Of a stretch of 64,000 nucleotides of DNA, positions 7,795 through 16,804 are shown piece after piece. Origin of the DNA: Streptomyces sp. NBC_01232 (GTDB taxonomy: Bacteria > Actinomycetota > Actinomycetes > Streptomycetales > Streptomycetaceae); contig NZ_CP108518.1 in assembly GCF_035989885.1 (NCBI RefSeq), positions 1,116,001-1,180,000 of the forward strand. The letters run 5' to 3'. Under the pieces are notes generated by a model. The model made no database searches, was not told where the DNA came from, and worked only from the letters and a program-made list of their open reading frames with translations. Positions within the stretch are counted from its first letter, which is position 1, and the number at the start of each line of letters is the position of its first letter. The translations under genes and the position numbers were made by a program.

Positions 7795-8967
7795 TCAGCT
7801 CTGCCAGGGTAGCCAGGCGTGCACCCGGAAGCCGCCGTCGGCGGGGAGGGCCGTCAGTTCCCCGCCCGCCAGCCGGGCGCGTTCGGCCAGCCCGATCAGC
7901 CCCTGTCCGCCGCCCCCGGCCGCTCCGGGGGCGGCGGCCCTCGCCGGATCCGGTACGGATGGGCGGGCGTTGCGGACCTCCACCGTCAGCCCGTCCCCCG
8001 GGCCCCCGGTGAGCCGCACGTCGACGTCCGCGCCGGGCGCGTGCTTGCGTACGTTGGTCAGCGCCTCCTGGACGATCCGGTACGCCGTACGCCCCACCAG
8101 GGCCGGCGGCGTGTCCCCCTCGGGCGGTCCGGCCAGCGCGATCCGGCCGCCCGCGGCCCTCGCCTCCGCCACCAGGCGCGGCAGGTCCGCCAGTTCCGGC
8201 TGCGGACGCTCGTCCTCCGCCGGTCCTTCCCCCGAACCGGCCCGCAGTACGCCGATCACCTCGCGCAGGTCGTGCAGGGCCAGGTGGGCGCTCTCCCGCA
8301 TCACCGCGGCCGCCCGCTCGATCTCCGCCCGCGGGGCGCCCGGGTTGAACTCCAGTGCGCCCGCGTGCACGCTCAGCAGCGACAGCCGGTGGCCGAGTAC
8401 GGCGTGCATCTCGCGGGCGATCTCCTCCCTGGCCTCCATCCGGGCCCGCTCCGCCCGGGACTCCGCGTCCGCCTCGGCCAGCTCGGCGCGCTCGCGCAGC
8501 GAGGCGATCAGCTGCCGGCGGGAGCGCCGGAAGAGCCCCCAGCCGATGGCCCCGGCGATCAGGGCGAAGTACGTCACCGCCGAGCCCGCCCGATCCCCGG
8601 ACATGTCCGGCAGCCGCCACAGGAAGAGGGGCAGGGGGCCGAAGGCCAGCGCCGCCACCCAGGCCGTGGCCTTCCAGGGCCGGGTCGCGGCCACGGTGAA
8701 CACGGCCACCATCGCCGGTCCGGTCAGGTAGTGCGCGAACCCGCCCGCCAGGAGCAGCGCCACGGCCAGCTGGACCGGCCAGCGCCGACGCAGGAGCACC
8801 GCCGCGCAGCCCAGCCCGCCGACCACCTGGTCGGCGGTCCGCCACCCCGGGCCGAGGCTCTCGTCCACCGGGATGGACTGCGAGCTGACGGCGGCGAAGC
8901 ACGCGGCGAAGAGGAACAGGCCCAGGTCGGCGGCCCAGTCCCGGCGGGTGCGGTGGATACGGCGCAT
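7795..8967 (-). CDS. NarL-type sensor histidine kinase
   Basis: 390 residues. The N-terminal half has about five to six membrane helices (residues 12-145) with little exposed sequence, suggesting membrane sensing. The HisKA_3 dimerisation helix holds the phospho-accepting His188 in EIAREMHAVLGHRLSLLS. The usual residue after this His is Asp (REMHDVLGHR); here it is Ala189. The catalytic domain has an N-box QEALTNVRKHA and a glycine-rich GQGLIGLAERARLAGGEL. It pairs with the response regulator at 7022-7699. ATG at 8967 was chosen because a -10-like TAGATT ends 8 bp before it; upstream in-frame sequence does not look like protein. Confidence 0.9.
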   Translation of the reverse strand: MRRIHRTRRDWAADLGLFLFAACFAAVSSQSIPVDESLGPGWRTADQVVGGLGCAAVLLRRRWPVQLAVALLLAGGFAHYLTGPAMVAVFTVAATRPWKATAWVAALAFGPLPLFLWRLPDMSGDRAGSAVTYFALIAGAIGWGLFRRSRRQLIASLRERAELAEADAESRAERARMEAREEIAREMHAVLGHRLSLLSVHAGALEFNPGAPRAEIERAAAVMRESAHLALHDLREVIGVLRAGSGEGPAEDERPQPELADLPRLVAEARAAGGRIALAGPPEGDTPPALVGRTAYRIVQEALTNVRKHAPGADVDVRLTGGPGDGLTVEVRNARPSVPDPARAAAPGAAGGGGQGLIGLAERARLAGGELTALPADGGFRVHAWLPWQS

Positions 8968-8975
8968 GTCCCGGA

Positions 8976-8981
8976 AATCTA
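8976..8981 (-). promoter_or_regulatory. -10 element of the histidine kinase gene
   Basis: TAGATT on the minus strand, ending 8 bp before the ATG, predicts a leaderless transcript. No clear -35 box is seen, so an activator may be needed. Confidence 0.35.
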
Positions 8982-9023
8982 CGCGGGCCCGACGGCCCGC
9001 AGGTGTCCGCGCCCCGGACCGAA

Positions 9024-9033
9024 TACTTAAGTA
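9024..9033. promoter_or_regulatory. Palindrome TACTTAAGTA, candidate autoregulatory site of the two-component system
   Basis: A perfect 10-bp palindrome, AT-rich against the GC-rich background, about 50 bp upstream of the predicted kinase transcript start and between the divergent kinase and small membrane protein genes. The spacing suits binding by the dimeric NarL-type regulator. Inference from position and symmetry. Confidence 0.4.
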
Positions 9034-9081
9034 CGACCGCGGGCAGCCGTAAGCCCGATTCCCGGCCCCGGGCCCGGCCCC

Positions 9082-9087
9082 TAACGT
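9082..9087 (+). promoter_or_regulatory. -10 element of the small membrane protein gene
   Basis: TAACGT ends 6 nt before the ATG at 9094, again suggesting a leaderless mRNA; no ribosome site is present upstream. Confidence 0.3.
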
Positions 9088-9093
9088 CGGGGC

Positions 9094-9333
9094 ATGACCT
9101 CCTCCACCCCGAAGTCCCCGTTGGCCGCCTTCTCGGGGCTGCTCTGCTTCGTCCTCGTCGTCGGCGGCGCGAGCGGCCTGCTGCACGAGTGGCTCGGCTG
9201 GATCCACTTCATGGGCTTCGTCCGTTTCCTCGCCCCCGACGGCTACGAGATCTACAGCTACGTCGTCATGATCGCCCTCGGCCTCGCGGTGGGCGCGGCG
9301 GGCGACGCGCTGACCCGTCGCAGCCGCGCCTGA
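9094..9333 (+). CDS. Small two-helix membrane protein of unknown function
   Basis: 79 residues with two hydrophobic segments (about 12-30 and 50-70) and a basic tail DALTRRSRA. It is divergent from the two-component kinase and shares its intergenic region with the TACTTAAGTA palindrome, so it may be a target of that system. No known domain is recognised. A long palindromic terminator follows at 9363. Confidence 0.7.
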   Translation: MTSSTPKSPLAAFSGLLCFVLVVGGASGLLHEWLGWIHFMGFVRFLAPDGYEIYSYVVMIALGLAVGAAGDALTRRSRA

Positions 9334-9362
9334 CCTCCGGTTCCCTGCCGTGGCGCCCCGCG

Positions 9363-9400
9363 GCCGTGCCTCCTGTCCCGTACGGGACAGGAGGCACGGC
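9363..9400. terminator. 38-bp perfect palindrome, bidirectional terminator
   Basis: Arms GCCGTGCCTCCTGTCCCGT and its exact complement, with no loop bases outside the palindrome, between the convergent stops at 9333 and 9418. Folding on either strand gives a very stable hairpin. Confidence 0.7.
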
Positions 9401-9417
9401 GATGGACGGGAGACGGC

Positions 9418-11040
9418 CTAGCTCTCCTCGGCCGGGCCCTCGGGCTCACGCTCGCGCTCGCGCTCACGCTCGGGAGCCGTCAGGACCGGTTCCGGCCTCG
9501 GCAGCGGCGCGGCCGTCGGCGGAGGCGGGGACTGCGGCCGGGGTGCGGCCGAGGGGGGCGGGGGCACAGGGGCGGCCGTCGTCGGCGCGGGAGACGCGGG
9601 AGGCGGCGGCAGGGACCTCGGCGCCGGTGACGCCGCAGGTGACTCGGCCGGCTTCGAGACCGTCACCGAGGGCGACTTCGCGTCGGAGGGAGACGGCGCC
9701 GGTGACGGGGACGTCACCGGTGACTCCGAGGGCGACGCGGACGGTGACTCCGAGGGCGACTTCACCGGTGAATCGGAGGGCGACGGGGTGGGCGACTTCG
9801 ACGGTGGCTCCGAGGGGGACTTCGACGGCGACTCGGACGGAGTCGGGGTCGAGGTCGAGGTCGGGGTCGTCGGAGAGGGCGTCGGCGTCGTCACGGACGG
9901 GCTGGGCGTCGTCACGGACGGACTCGGCGTCGGCGTCGTCACTGAAGGTGTCGGCGTCGGGCTCGTCACCGAGGGGGTCGGCGTCGTCCTGGACGGGGTC
10001 GGCGTGATCACCGGACTCGGGGTGAGCGGCGGCGGCGTCGGGACCGGCGGGGGCGGTATCGGCCGGTCGGGCGGGCGCTTGCCCTGGTTGCCGCCCTTGG
10101 GGCGCTCGTACCAGCGGTGGTCGCGGGGGTCGTAGATCACGATCTTGTTCACGATGGTCACCGACGGTGCGACGGCCACCACCTTCGCCGGCTGGTAGGA
10201 GGGCCACGTCTGCCCGAAGCGCTTCGGGTTGGCCTTGAGGGCCACCGGCGGACCGAGCGGGTTCCCGCACGCGCAGCGCACGCGCGGCACGCCCCGGTCG
10301 TCCACCAGCACGGCCGTCCCGGCCTGGAGCACGGCCTGGTAGGGCACGACCTTGCCGTCGCGGTAGCTGTGGTTCGTCACCCGGGTGTCCATGCGCAGCT
10401 GCACCGACGTGAGCGAGCGGAGGTATCCGGGAACCCCGGCCGGCTGGAGGCCGAAGACCGAGGCGAAGGCCGCGTTCTTGGCGGGGTCCGCGGTGAGCGA
10501 CCCGATCAGCTTCTCGACGTCGCAGCTGGCGACGTTCCGGGTACCGGTGTAGACGCCCGGCGCGGAGCCGCTGACGCTCCTGGTGCCCACGGGCGCGGTC
10601 GGGCTGGCACTGGGGCTGACCCGCGGGGTTCCGGTGCCCTGGGGAGAAGGTGGCCGGCTCTGCGGCGACGGGCTCTCCGGCGGTGGCGGGGCCTCCTGCA
10701 CCGCCGCGGACTCGGTGAAGGGGTCGGGGCCGGAGGCGGCGGCCGGCTGGAGGAACACCTCGCCACCGGCGTTGTCGGTGCCACTGGGCCGGGTGAGGAC
10801 CACGGCGAGCGCGACGACCGCGGTCACCGCGACGAGCGCGGTGACCAGCCGTGGCACGGAGCGCCACCAAGGGCCTTTGGCAGGGCCCGGACCCTGACCC
10901 GGGCCCTGGCCTCCCGGCCCACCCGGAGGCGCCGGGGGCGGGGGCGGCGGGGGCCCGTGCTGTCCGCCCGAGAGCGGGCCCGAAGGCGGCCCGGTGGGGC
11001 GTTCCGAAGACGGCGGTCGGCCGGATGGTTGTGTGGTCAC
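9418..11040 (-). CDS. DUF6777-type membrane-anchored protein with long Pro/Ser/Thr tail
   Basis: 540 residues. A Pro/Gly-rich cytosolic head (1-75) is followed by one membrane helix ([22 protein letters not shown], shown in part) and an extracellular domain starting [17 protein letters not shown] and [20 protein letters not shown], which I recognise as DUF6777. The last 210 residues are low-complexity TPTPS/SPS repeats, probably an extended, possibly glycosylated, cell-wall stalk. The domain has paired cysteines (CDVEKL, CACGNP). The GTG at 11040 ([10 protein letters not shown]) was chosen because AGGAGTGAGT-like sequence ends before unrelated residues further up. It is divergent from a streptophobe gene and part of a locus with a Ser/Thr kinase and FHA transporter. 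Function unknown. Confidence 0.75.
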   Translation of the reverse strand: MTTQPSGRPPSSERPTGPPSGPLSGGQHGPPPPPPPAPPGGPGGQGPGQGPGPAKGPWWRSVPRLVTALVAVTAVVALAVVLTRPSGTDNAGGEVFLQPAAASGPDPFTESAAVQEAPPPPESPSPQSRPPSPQGTGTPRVSPSASPTAPVGTRSVSGSAPGVYTGTRNVASCDVEKLIGSLTADPAKNAAFASVFGLQPAGVPGYLRSLTSVQLRMDTRVTNHSYRDGKVVPYQAVLQAGTAVLVDDRGVPRVRCACGNPLGPPVALKANPKRFGQTWPSYQPAKVVAVAPSVTIVNKIVIYDPRDHRWYERPKGGNQGKRPPDRPIPPPPVPTPPPLTPSPVITPTPSRTTPTPSVTSPTPTPSVTTPTPSPSVTTPSPSVTTPTPSPTTPTSTSTPTPSESPSKSPSEPPSKSPTPSPSDSPVKSPSESPSASPSESPVTSPSPAPSPSDAKSPSVTVSKPAESPAASPAPRSLPPPPASPAPTTAAPVPPPPSAAPRPQSPPPPTAAPLPRPEPVLTAPEREREREREPEGPAEES

Positions 11041-11133
11041 GGGCTCTTCTTCCCAGGAGGAGTGAGTTCCCTGGGGACCATTGTGTGCGCCGTCCGGGTG
11101 GTGGCCGCAAGCCGAGGGTGTCACGGTGGCAGG

Positions 11134-12426
11134 GTGAGTCGGACGCCGGGATCTTCATCGTCGGGGGGCTCCGCGAGGGCATGGCGTGACGCCCTCGTCG
11201 CCGTTGTCGCGGGTTTCGCCGTGATGGCCGCGGTCGCCGCGGCCGGGCTGGTGTTCGCCGGCGCGGGCGGTCTGCCGGACGGCGCGTTCCCGCACGTGCT
11301 CGCCGCCGTCGTGGTGATGGCGGCCGGCGGGTCGCTGGAGGTGTCGGGCGGAGCCGGCCTGCTGGCGGGGGCCGAGGCGAGCCTGTCGGTGGTCCCGTTG
11401 TCGGTGACCCTGGCCGGCGCCCTGACGACCGGGTACCTCTTCCTGCGCCCCCTGCACAACCGGGCGGTGGCCCGGCCCCGCGAACTCCTCGGCCGGGCCG
11501 TCCCGTTGGTCCTGCTGTGGCTCCTCGCCCTGACCGGCGTCACGTTCCTGGCCCGCGCGACCTTCGGCATCTCCACCGGCGACTCCCCCATCGGGACGAT
11601 CACCGATCTCCTCGACTCCGAGCCGACGGTGGGCTTCGAGGCCGACCTGCCCGCCACCCTCCTCTACGGACTTCTGTGGATCCTGGGCCTGTTGCTGATC
11701 GCCCTGCTCGTCTCGCGGCGTGCCCCGCTCCCCGCCCGGCTGGTCCGCTTCCACTCGGCACTGCGCCCGGCCGCCTTCGCCACGATGCTGCTGCTCCTCT
11801 CCTACGTCGTCCTCGGCATCGGGGTCGGCGTGGTCGTGGCCGCCACGCAGGGCCATGCCGACCGGACCTTCGCCGTGATCCTGCTCGGGCTGCCGAACCT
11901 CGTCTGGCTCGCGCTCACCCTGGGCTTCGGCGGCGTCTGGGAGGGCCGGGTCGAAGGGCCGTTCGGACTGCCGATGCCCCAGCTGCTGGACCAGGTCCTG
12001 CGCGGCTCCGACCTGTCCACGGTCGACGTGTCCTCGCTCGCGGAGCAGGACTCCCGGGCGTGGTGGCTGGTGGCGGTGGCCGCCGTCCTGCTGCTCGGCA
12101 CGGGTGGGCTGGCGGCCGTACGCTCCCCGGCCCACGTCCGCCCCTGGCAGCACGCGCTCCACCTGGGGGTGGCCGTGGCCCTGGCGACCCTGACGGTCTG
12201 TCTGCTGGGCAGGATCCAGGCGCAGTTCGGCCTCTCCCTGCTGGGCATCGGCGACGTCGACGGCCTCGGTGGCCAGGTGGAACTGGTGCCCGTGCTGTGG
12301 CGCAACGTCGGGCTCGGCCTGCTGTGGGGCGCGGTGGCGGGCTTCCTGGGCGCTCTCCTGGCCCGTCCGCTGCACCGCCGCGGCCGGGTCGACGAACCGT
12401 CCGCGGCGGCCCGGCCCCCTGGCTGA
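11134..12426 (+). CDS. Streptophobe-family polytopic membrane protein
   Basis: About 430 residues, very hydrophobic, with roughly nine or ten membrane helices (for example [53 protein letters not shown]). A soluble loop, [22 protein letters not shown], sits before the last helices. The pattern matches the actinobacterial streptophobe family, whose function is not established. The start is uncertain: GTG 11134 was preferred; GTG 11101 is in frame upstream. The gene faces the Ser/Thr kinase (convergent) and is divergent from the DUF6777 gene; such neighbours recur in Streptomyces as far as I recall. Confidence 0.75.
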   Translation: MSRTPGSSSSGGSARAWRDALVAVVAGFAVMAAVAAAGLVFAGAGGLPDGAFPHVLAAVVVMAAGGSLEVSGGAGLLAGAEASLSVVPLSVTLAGALTTGYLFLRPLHNRAVARPRELLGRAVPLVLLWLLALTGVTFLARATFGISTGDSPIGTITDLLDSEPTVGFEADLPATLLYGLLWILGLLLIALLVSRRAPLPARLVRFHSALRPAAFATMLLLLSYVVLGIGVGVVVAATQGHADRTFAVILLGLPNLVWLALTLGFGGVWEGRVEGPFGLPMPQLLDQVLRGSDLSTVDVSSLAEQDSRAWWLVAVAAVLLLGTGGLAAVRSPAHVRPWQHALHLGVAVALATLTVCLLGRIQAQFGLSLLGIGDVDGLGGQVELVPVLWRNVGLGLLWGAVAGFLGALLARPLHRRGRVDEPSAAARPPG

Positions 12427-12465
12427 GACGGAGCCGGTGAGACGGAGCTGCTGAGACGGATCGGG
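12424..12465. repeat. Three 14-bp tandem repeats between convergent genes
   Basis: TGAGACGGA begins units at 12424, 12438 and 12452, exact 14-bp period; the first TGA is the stop codon of the streptophobe gene. It fills the 40-bp gap before the kinase stop. Confidence 0.6.
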
Positions 12466-12466
12466 C

Positions 12467-13504
12467 TCAGGAGCGCGGGCCGCCGTCCGGCGGCAGGGTG
12501 AAGACCGGCAGCGCCCACCTCGGCACCGGCGGAGGTGCGGGCAGCGCGTCCTGAGCCGCGCCGCCGGCCCCGCCCGCCCCTTCGGGCGGCCCGCCCGAAG
12601 GCCCCGTCGTCGGCGCCCCTGTTCCGGTGCCCGCGCGCCGCAGGGCCGTGGTGAACTCCAGGCAGCTGCTCCACCGGTCGTCGGGCGACTTGGCCAGTGC
12701 CTTGGCCAGTACCTCGTCCACGGCCTCCGGCAGTCCGGGCCGCCGCGAGGTCAGCGGCGGCGGCGCATCGAACTGGTGGGCCCACAGCAGGGCGATGTCG
12801 TCGTCGCGCTGGAAGGGCGGCTCCCCGGCGAGGGCCTCGTAGACGACGCACCCCAGGCTGTAGACGTCGCACCGGCCGTCCACGGGCTTGCCGGAGATCT
12901 GTTCCGGCGCCACGTAGGTCACCGTCCCGACGAACTGCCCGTCGGTGGTGAACCCGGTCAGCGACAGCGATTTCTTCGTCAGCCCGAAGTCCGTGAGGTA
13001 GGCGTGTTCCGGGTGGTCCCGGTCCGTGCCCGCGGCGATCAGGATGTTGCCCGGTTTCACGTCCCGGTGGACCAGGTCGTGGGCGTGGGCCGCGTCGAGC
13101 GCGGACGCCACCTGGCCGGCGATGCGCGCGGCCGTATCCACCGGCAGCGGACCCGTCCGGTCCAGCATCACCCGCAGGTCCGGGCCCTCGACGAGGCGCA
13201 TGGCGATGTAGAGCAGTCCGTCCGCCTCCCCCGCCTCGAAGACGGGCACGATGTGCGGGTGCTCGATGGTCGCGGCCACCTTCGACTCGTGGGCGAACCG
13301 CTGCCGGAAGGTGTCGTTGCGGGCCAGCTCGGGGGCCAGCAGTTTCAGTGCCACCATCCGGTCGAGCCGAAGGTCCCTGGCCCGGTAGACGACGGCCATC
13401 CCGCCGCGGCCGAGCTCGCTCTCCACCAGGTACCCGGCGATCTGCTTCCCGCACAGGTCGGTGGGGGTGCCGCCGGGCCGCTCCGCCCGCTTGTCGTCCG
13501 CCAT
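12467..13504 (-). CDS. Soluble Ser/Thr protein kinase (PknF-like role)
   Basis: 345 residues. All catalytic motifs of a Hanks-type kinase are present: glycine loop GRGGMAVVYRAR (32-43), Lys54 in VALKLL, HRDVKPGN (146-153, catalytic Asp148), DFG (172-174), and APEQ. The kinase domain ends near residue 290 and a short Pro/Gly tail follows; there is no membrane helix, unlike most actinobacterial Pkn proteins. Its ATG overlaps the stop of the 241-residue gene by one base, and that gene follows the FHA-ABC exporter by 5 bp, so the three form one operon. The likely substrate is the exporter's inter-FHA linker, by analogy with PknF and Rv1747 of Mycobacterium tuberculosis. Confidence 0.92.
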   Translation of the reverse strand: MADDKRAERPGGTPTDLCGKQIAGYLVESELGRGGMAVVYRARDLRLDRMVALKLLAPELARNDTFRQRFAHESKVAATIEHPHIVPVFEAGEADGLLYIAMRLVEGPDLRVMLDRTGPLPVDTAARIAGQVASALDAAHAHDLVHRDVKPGNILIAAGTDRDHPEHAYLTDFGLTKKSLSLTGFTTDGQFVGTVTYVAPEQISGKPVDGRCDVYSLGCVVYEALAGEPPFQRDDDIALLWAHQFDAPPPLTSRRPGLPEAVDEVLAKALAKSPDDRWSSCLEFTTALRRAGTGTGAPTTGPSGGPPEGAGGAGGAAQDALPAPPPVPRWALPVFTLPPDGGPRS

Positions 13505-14229
13505 CAGCCGCCTCCGGGATCGCGGGTGTCCACGATCCGCGTCGGGTCATGGGCCACCGCACGGTCGGACCGGTCCCCCGCCCCCTCGCGGGGCACGCCG
13601 ACCACGTCGGTCGGTGTCTGGGGCCTGCGGACGGCGGGTCCACCGCCCGGGTCCGTGGCCGCGGCCGCGGGCGGCGGCTGCTGCTCGGGTCCGGGGCCGG
13701 GGCCGGTCGCTCCGCCCGGCCCGGCCACGACCGCGTAGGTCGCCATGCGGTCGCCGTCGTCGTACAGCCACCGCCCCGACTTCTCGTCGTAGAGCCACAC
13801 CGATTCCCCGTCGATGACCACACCGGCCCGCAGGCCGCGCACGGAGCGCCGGAAGGCGTCGGTGTCGATCCGTCCGGAGGCGAGCTCGTCCACGGCCCGC
13901 CGGTAGCGTTCCAGGGCCTCGGCGCCGCGCGTGAGGAGCGGTCTCGGGTCCTCCGAGCGGACCGGGGGCCGTCCCCCGGCGGTCGGCGGCGGGTGCGGCA
14001 CGGCGACGAGCAGCCGGCCGTCCACCCAGGCGGACCACCCGTTGGCGCACAGGACCTCCCCCCACTCCCCGCGCCGGGACAGCAGCTGCACGGGCAGGAA
14101 CGGGTCCAGGGGCACGGTCGGCCGGGTGACGTCGGGCCCCTCCCAGGCGGACAGTCCCTCCTGCGGCACCACGTGGGTGGGTCGGAAATCCTGCACCTCA
14201 CCTCCCGGGCGTCCCATCGAGCTGCTCAT
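13504..14229 (-). CDS. Conserved hypothetical protein with SH3-like N-terminal region
   Basis: 241 residues, no signal peptide or membrane segment. Residues about 38-80 (VPLDPFLPVQLLSRRGEWGEV and NGWSAWVDGRLLV) look like an SH3b-type beta barrel. Residues 100-190 include ALERYRRAVDELASGRIDTDAFRRSVRGLRAG and WLYDEKSGRWLYDDGDR, a short helical segment and a second beta motif with WxYD repeats. The C-terminal 60 residues are Pro/Gly-rich. It is sandwiched between the FHA-ABC exporter and the kinase in a tight operon, suggesting an adaptor. I do not recognise a named family. Confidence 0.75.
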   Translation of the reverse strand: MSSSMGRPGGEVQDFRPTHVVPQEGLSAWEGPDVTRPTVPLDPFLPVQLLSRRGEWGEVLCANGWSAWVDGRLLVAVPHPPPTAGGRPPVRSEDPRPLLTRGAEALERYRRAVDELASGRIDTDAFRRSVRGLRAGVVIDGESVWLYDEKSGRWLYDDGDRMATYAVVAGPGGATGPGPGPEQQPPPAAAATDPGGGPAVRRPQTPTDVVGVPREGAGDRSDRAVAHDPTRIVDTRDPGGG

Positions 14230-14234
14230 GAAGC

Positions 14235-16625
14235 CTACTTCCGCATGATGGTCGGCTCGTGGCGGCGCAGCAGCCGGGCGACCAGCACGCCGAACAGCAC
14301 GGACAGGACGACGAGCATGCCCATCTCAAGGAGCCAGAGGTGGGCCTCGTGGTCGAACAGCGGGTCCTGGGTGATCTTTCCGGGGACGATCGCGCCGAGG
14401 TCGATGGTGCCCGCCATCGCTCCCATGGCCCACCGGGCCGGGACGAACCAGGCGAACTGTTCGATGACGGGGACACCGGTGAGTTTCAGCAGGGAGCCGC
14501 AGAAGACCACCTGGACGATCGTGAGGAGGACCAGCAGCGGCATGGTGACCTCCTCCTTGGCCACCAGGGCGGAGATCAGCAGGCCGAGCACCATCGCGGT
14601 GAGGGACAGCAGGGCGACGGCGAGAGTGATTTCGATCAGTGGTGGCATGAAGTTGCCCCGGCCGCCGGGGGCATTGATGGTGACACCCGCGAGGCCGACG
14701 AGGGTGAGGACCACGGCCTGGGCGACGGTGATCACGCCGAGGACCACGATTTTGGACATCAGGTAGGCCGACCGGGACAGGCCGACGGAGCGCTCGCGCC
14801 GGTAGATGGCGCGTTCCTTGACCAACTCGCGCACCGCGTTGGCGGCGCCGATCAGGACTCCGCCCACGCACAGGATGAACAGGGCGTTCAGCGCCGTTTC
14901 GGCGTTGAGGGTGTTTCCGGCCAGTGCGCGGGTCATGGCGCCCATGACGAACGGCAGCGCGATCATGATGATCAGGAACGTGCGGTCGGACCTGAGCACG
15001 GCCGCGTACCGGCGGATGAGGGTGGAGAGCTGGGATCCCCAGCTCTGGGCCTTGGGCGGTGGCTGCGGTGGGACGCCGGCGGCCCATTCGCCCTGTCCCG
15101 TGAGCGGGGACCGGCCGGCGGCGAGGTCGATGTGGCGGCGGTACAGGGGCGAGGCCCGGTACTGCCCGGCCCAGTCGCGGTCGCGCTCGTTCTCGAAGGC
15201 CTCGAAGGCCTCGGGCCACTGCTCGAAGCCGAAGAATTCGAGGGCCTCCCCGGGAGCGCCGTAGTACGCGATGCGCCCGCCGGGCGCGAGGACCAGGAGA
15301 CGGTCGCATCCTTCGAGGTTGAGCACGCTGTGGGTGACGACGATGACCGTGCGGCCGTCGTCCGCGAGGTCGCGCAGCATGTTCATCACCGAGCGGTCCA
15401 TGCCGGGGTCGAGGCCGGAGGTGGGCTCGTCCAGGAACAGCAGGGAGGGCTTGGTGAGCAGCTCCAGGGCGACAGAGACGCGTTTGCGCTGGCCGCCGGA
15501 GAGGCTGTGGATGGGCTGGTCGGCACGCTGTTCGAGGCCGAGTTCGCCGATGACCTCGTCGACCCGGGCCTGGCGTTCGGCCTTGGCGGTGTCCTGCGGG
15601 AAGCGCAGTTCGGCGGCGTAGGTGAGGGCGCGCCGGACGGTCAGCTGGGAGTGCAGGATGTCGTCCTGCGGGACGAGGCCGATGCGGCTGCGCAGTTCGG
15701 CGTAGTCGCGGTAGAGGTCGCGCCCGTCGTAGAGGACGGTGCCCCGGTCGGCGGGGCGCAGGCCGGTGAGGGCGCCCAGGAGGGTGGATTTGCCGGCTCC
15801 GCTGGGGCCCACGACGGCGAGCAGGCATTTGGCGCCGACGGGGAAGGAGACCTGGTCGAGGAGGGTCTTGCGGCCGTTGTCGACGGCGACGGTGAGCCCT
15901 TGGACGTCGAGGGAGACCTCGCCGGTGTCCACGTACTCCTGGAGCTGGTCGCCGACGAGGCAGAAGACCGAGTGGCCGATGCCGACGATGTCGCCCTCGG
16001 CGACGCGGGTGGGCCGGGTCACGGCCGCACCGTTGACGTAGGTGCCGTTGTGGCTGCCGAGGTCGACGATCTCGTAGCTGCCGTCGGCGAGCGCGTGCAG
16101 CTCGGCGTGCCGGCGGGAGACGGTGAGGTCGTCGACGACGAGGTCGCTGTCGGGGGCGCGGCCGATGCGTACGGCAGTGCGGACGGGCAGCGGGCGTACG
16201 GTCGTGGGCTGCCGGAAGGTACCGGTCATCGCCGGGTTCGAGACCCGGGAGGGCCGGGCGGCTCCGACGCCGGGCGTCGGTGGGGGTGGGGGCGGCGGGG
16301 GTGGCGCGGGGCCGACGACGGCGGCGCGCGGCCCGTCGGCGGCGCTGCCGAAGCGCAGCTCGGTGCCGACGCCGACGCTCCACTCGTGGATGCGGTGGCC
16401 GTCGGCCCAGGTGCCGTTGGTGCTGCCCTCGTCCTCCAGCGTCCAGTGGTCGCCGTCGGGCCGCAGGATCGCGTGGTGCCAGGAGACGCGGGCGTCGTCG
16501 AAGCAGATCTCGCAGAGGGGGTCCCGGCCGACGTGGTAGATCCGGTCGGGGTCCATCTCAGTGGCGCCCCAGTCGGTCACCAGGACGAGCTGGGGCGCGG
16601 TCGGCACACCGGGGCGCTGGACCAT
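14235..16625 (-). CDS. Double-FHA ABC exporter (Rv1747-like)
   Basis: 796 residues. FHA1 (about 14-95; GRDPLCEI, VSWHHAIL, EGSTNGTW), a Pro-rich linker (105-145) with TGTFRQPTTVRP, FHA2 (about 148-225; GRAPDSDLVV, VSRRHAEL, GSHNGTYVNG), ABC ATPase (240-470; Walker A GPSGAGKS 273-280, signature SLSGGQRKRVSVALE, Walker B LLFLDEPTSGLD) and an ABC-2 permease with six helices (about 545-790). FHA domains bind phosphothreonine; in Rv1747 the kinase PknF phosphorylates the inter-FHA linker and tunes export. The linker threonines here are candidates for the kinase three genes on. Exported substrate unknown; Rv1747 is linked to cell-envelope lipids. Confidence 0.93.
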   Translation of the reverse strand: MVQRPGVPTAPQLVLVTDWGATEMDPDRIYHVGRDPLCEICFDDARVSWHHAILRPDGDHWTLEDEGSTNGTWADGHRIHEWSVGVGTELRFGSAADGPRAAVVGPAPPPPPPPPPTPGVGAARPSRVSNPAMTGTFRQPTTVRPLPVRTAVRIGRAPDSDLVVDDLTVSRRHAELHALADGSYEIVDLGSHNGTYVNGAAVTRPTRVAEGDIVGIGHSVFCLVGDQLQEYVDTGEVSLDVQGLTVAVDNGRKTLLDQVSFPVGAKCLLAVVGPSGAGKSTLLGALTGLRPADRGTVLYDGRDLYRDYAELRSRIGLVPQDDILHSQLTVRRALTYAAELRFPQDTAKAERQARVDEVIGELGLEQRADQPIHSLSGGQRKRVSVALELLTKPSLLFLDEPTSGLDPGMDRSVMNMLRDLADDGRTVIVVTHSVLNLEGCDRLLVLAPGGRIAYYGAPGEALEFFGFEQWPEAFEAFENERDRDWAGQYRASPLYRRHIDLAAGRSPLTGQGEWAAGVPPQPPPKAQSWGSQLSTLIRRYAAVLRSDRTFLIIMIALPFVMGAMTRALAGNTLNAETALNALFILCVGGVLIGAANAVRELVKERAIYRRERSVGLSRSAYLMSKIVVLGVITVAQAVVLTLVGLAGVTINAPGGRGNFMPPLIEITLAVALLSLTAMVLGLLISALVAKEEVTMPLLVLLTIVQVVFCGSLLKLTGVPVIEQFAWFVPARWAMGAMAGTIDLGAIVPGKITQDPLFDHEAHLWLLEMGMLVVLSVLFGVLVARLLRRHEPTIMRK

Positions 16626-16704
16626 GACCAGATTTTCCCACGATCCCGGAGGTCCGGCACCGGTCGGACATCACTGCAGGTCAGAGGCCTCTTATGGGTA
16701 ATGA

Positions 16705-16719
16705 CAACGGTCCCCGTTG
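16705..16719. promoter_or_regulatory. Inverted repeat upstream of the cation efflux gene
   Basis: CAACGG-TCC-CCGTTG, within ATGACAACGGTCCCCGTTGC. It lies 86 bp before the efflux ATG in the divergent region. Resemblance to metal-regulator sites (Zur activates a zinc-exporter gene, zitB, in S. coelicolor) is suggestive only. Confidence 0.4.
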
Positions 16720-16804
16720 CAGCCTTTGCCCATCTCGCCGGGGTGCGCTTCACTTCACGCGACGGCCTCGAACACACGGGTGCCGCGAGGAGACGGGGGA
16801 CGCC

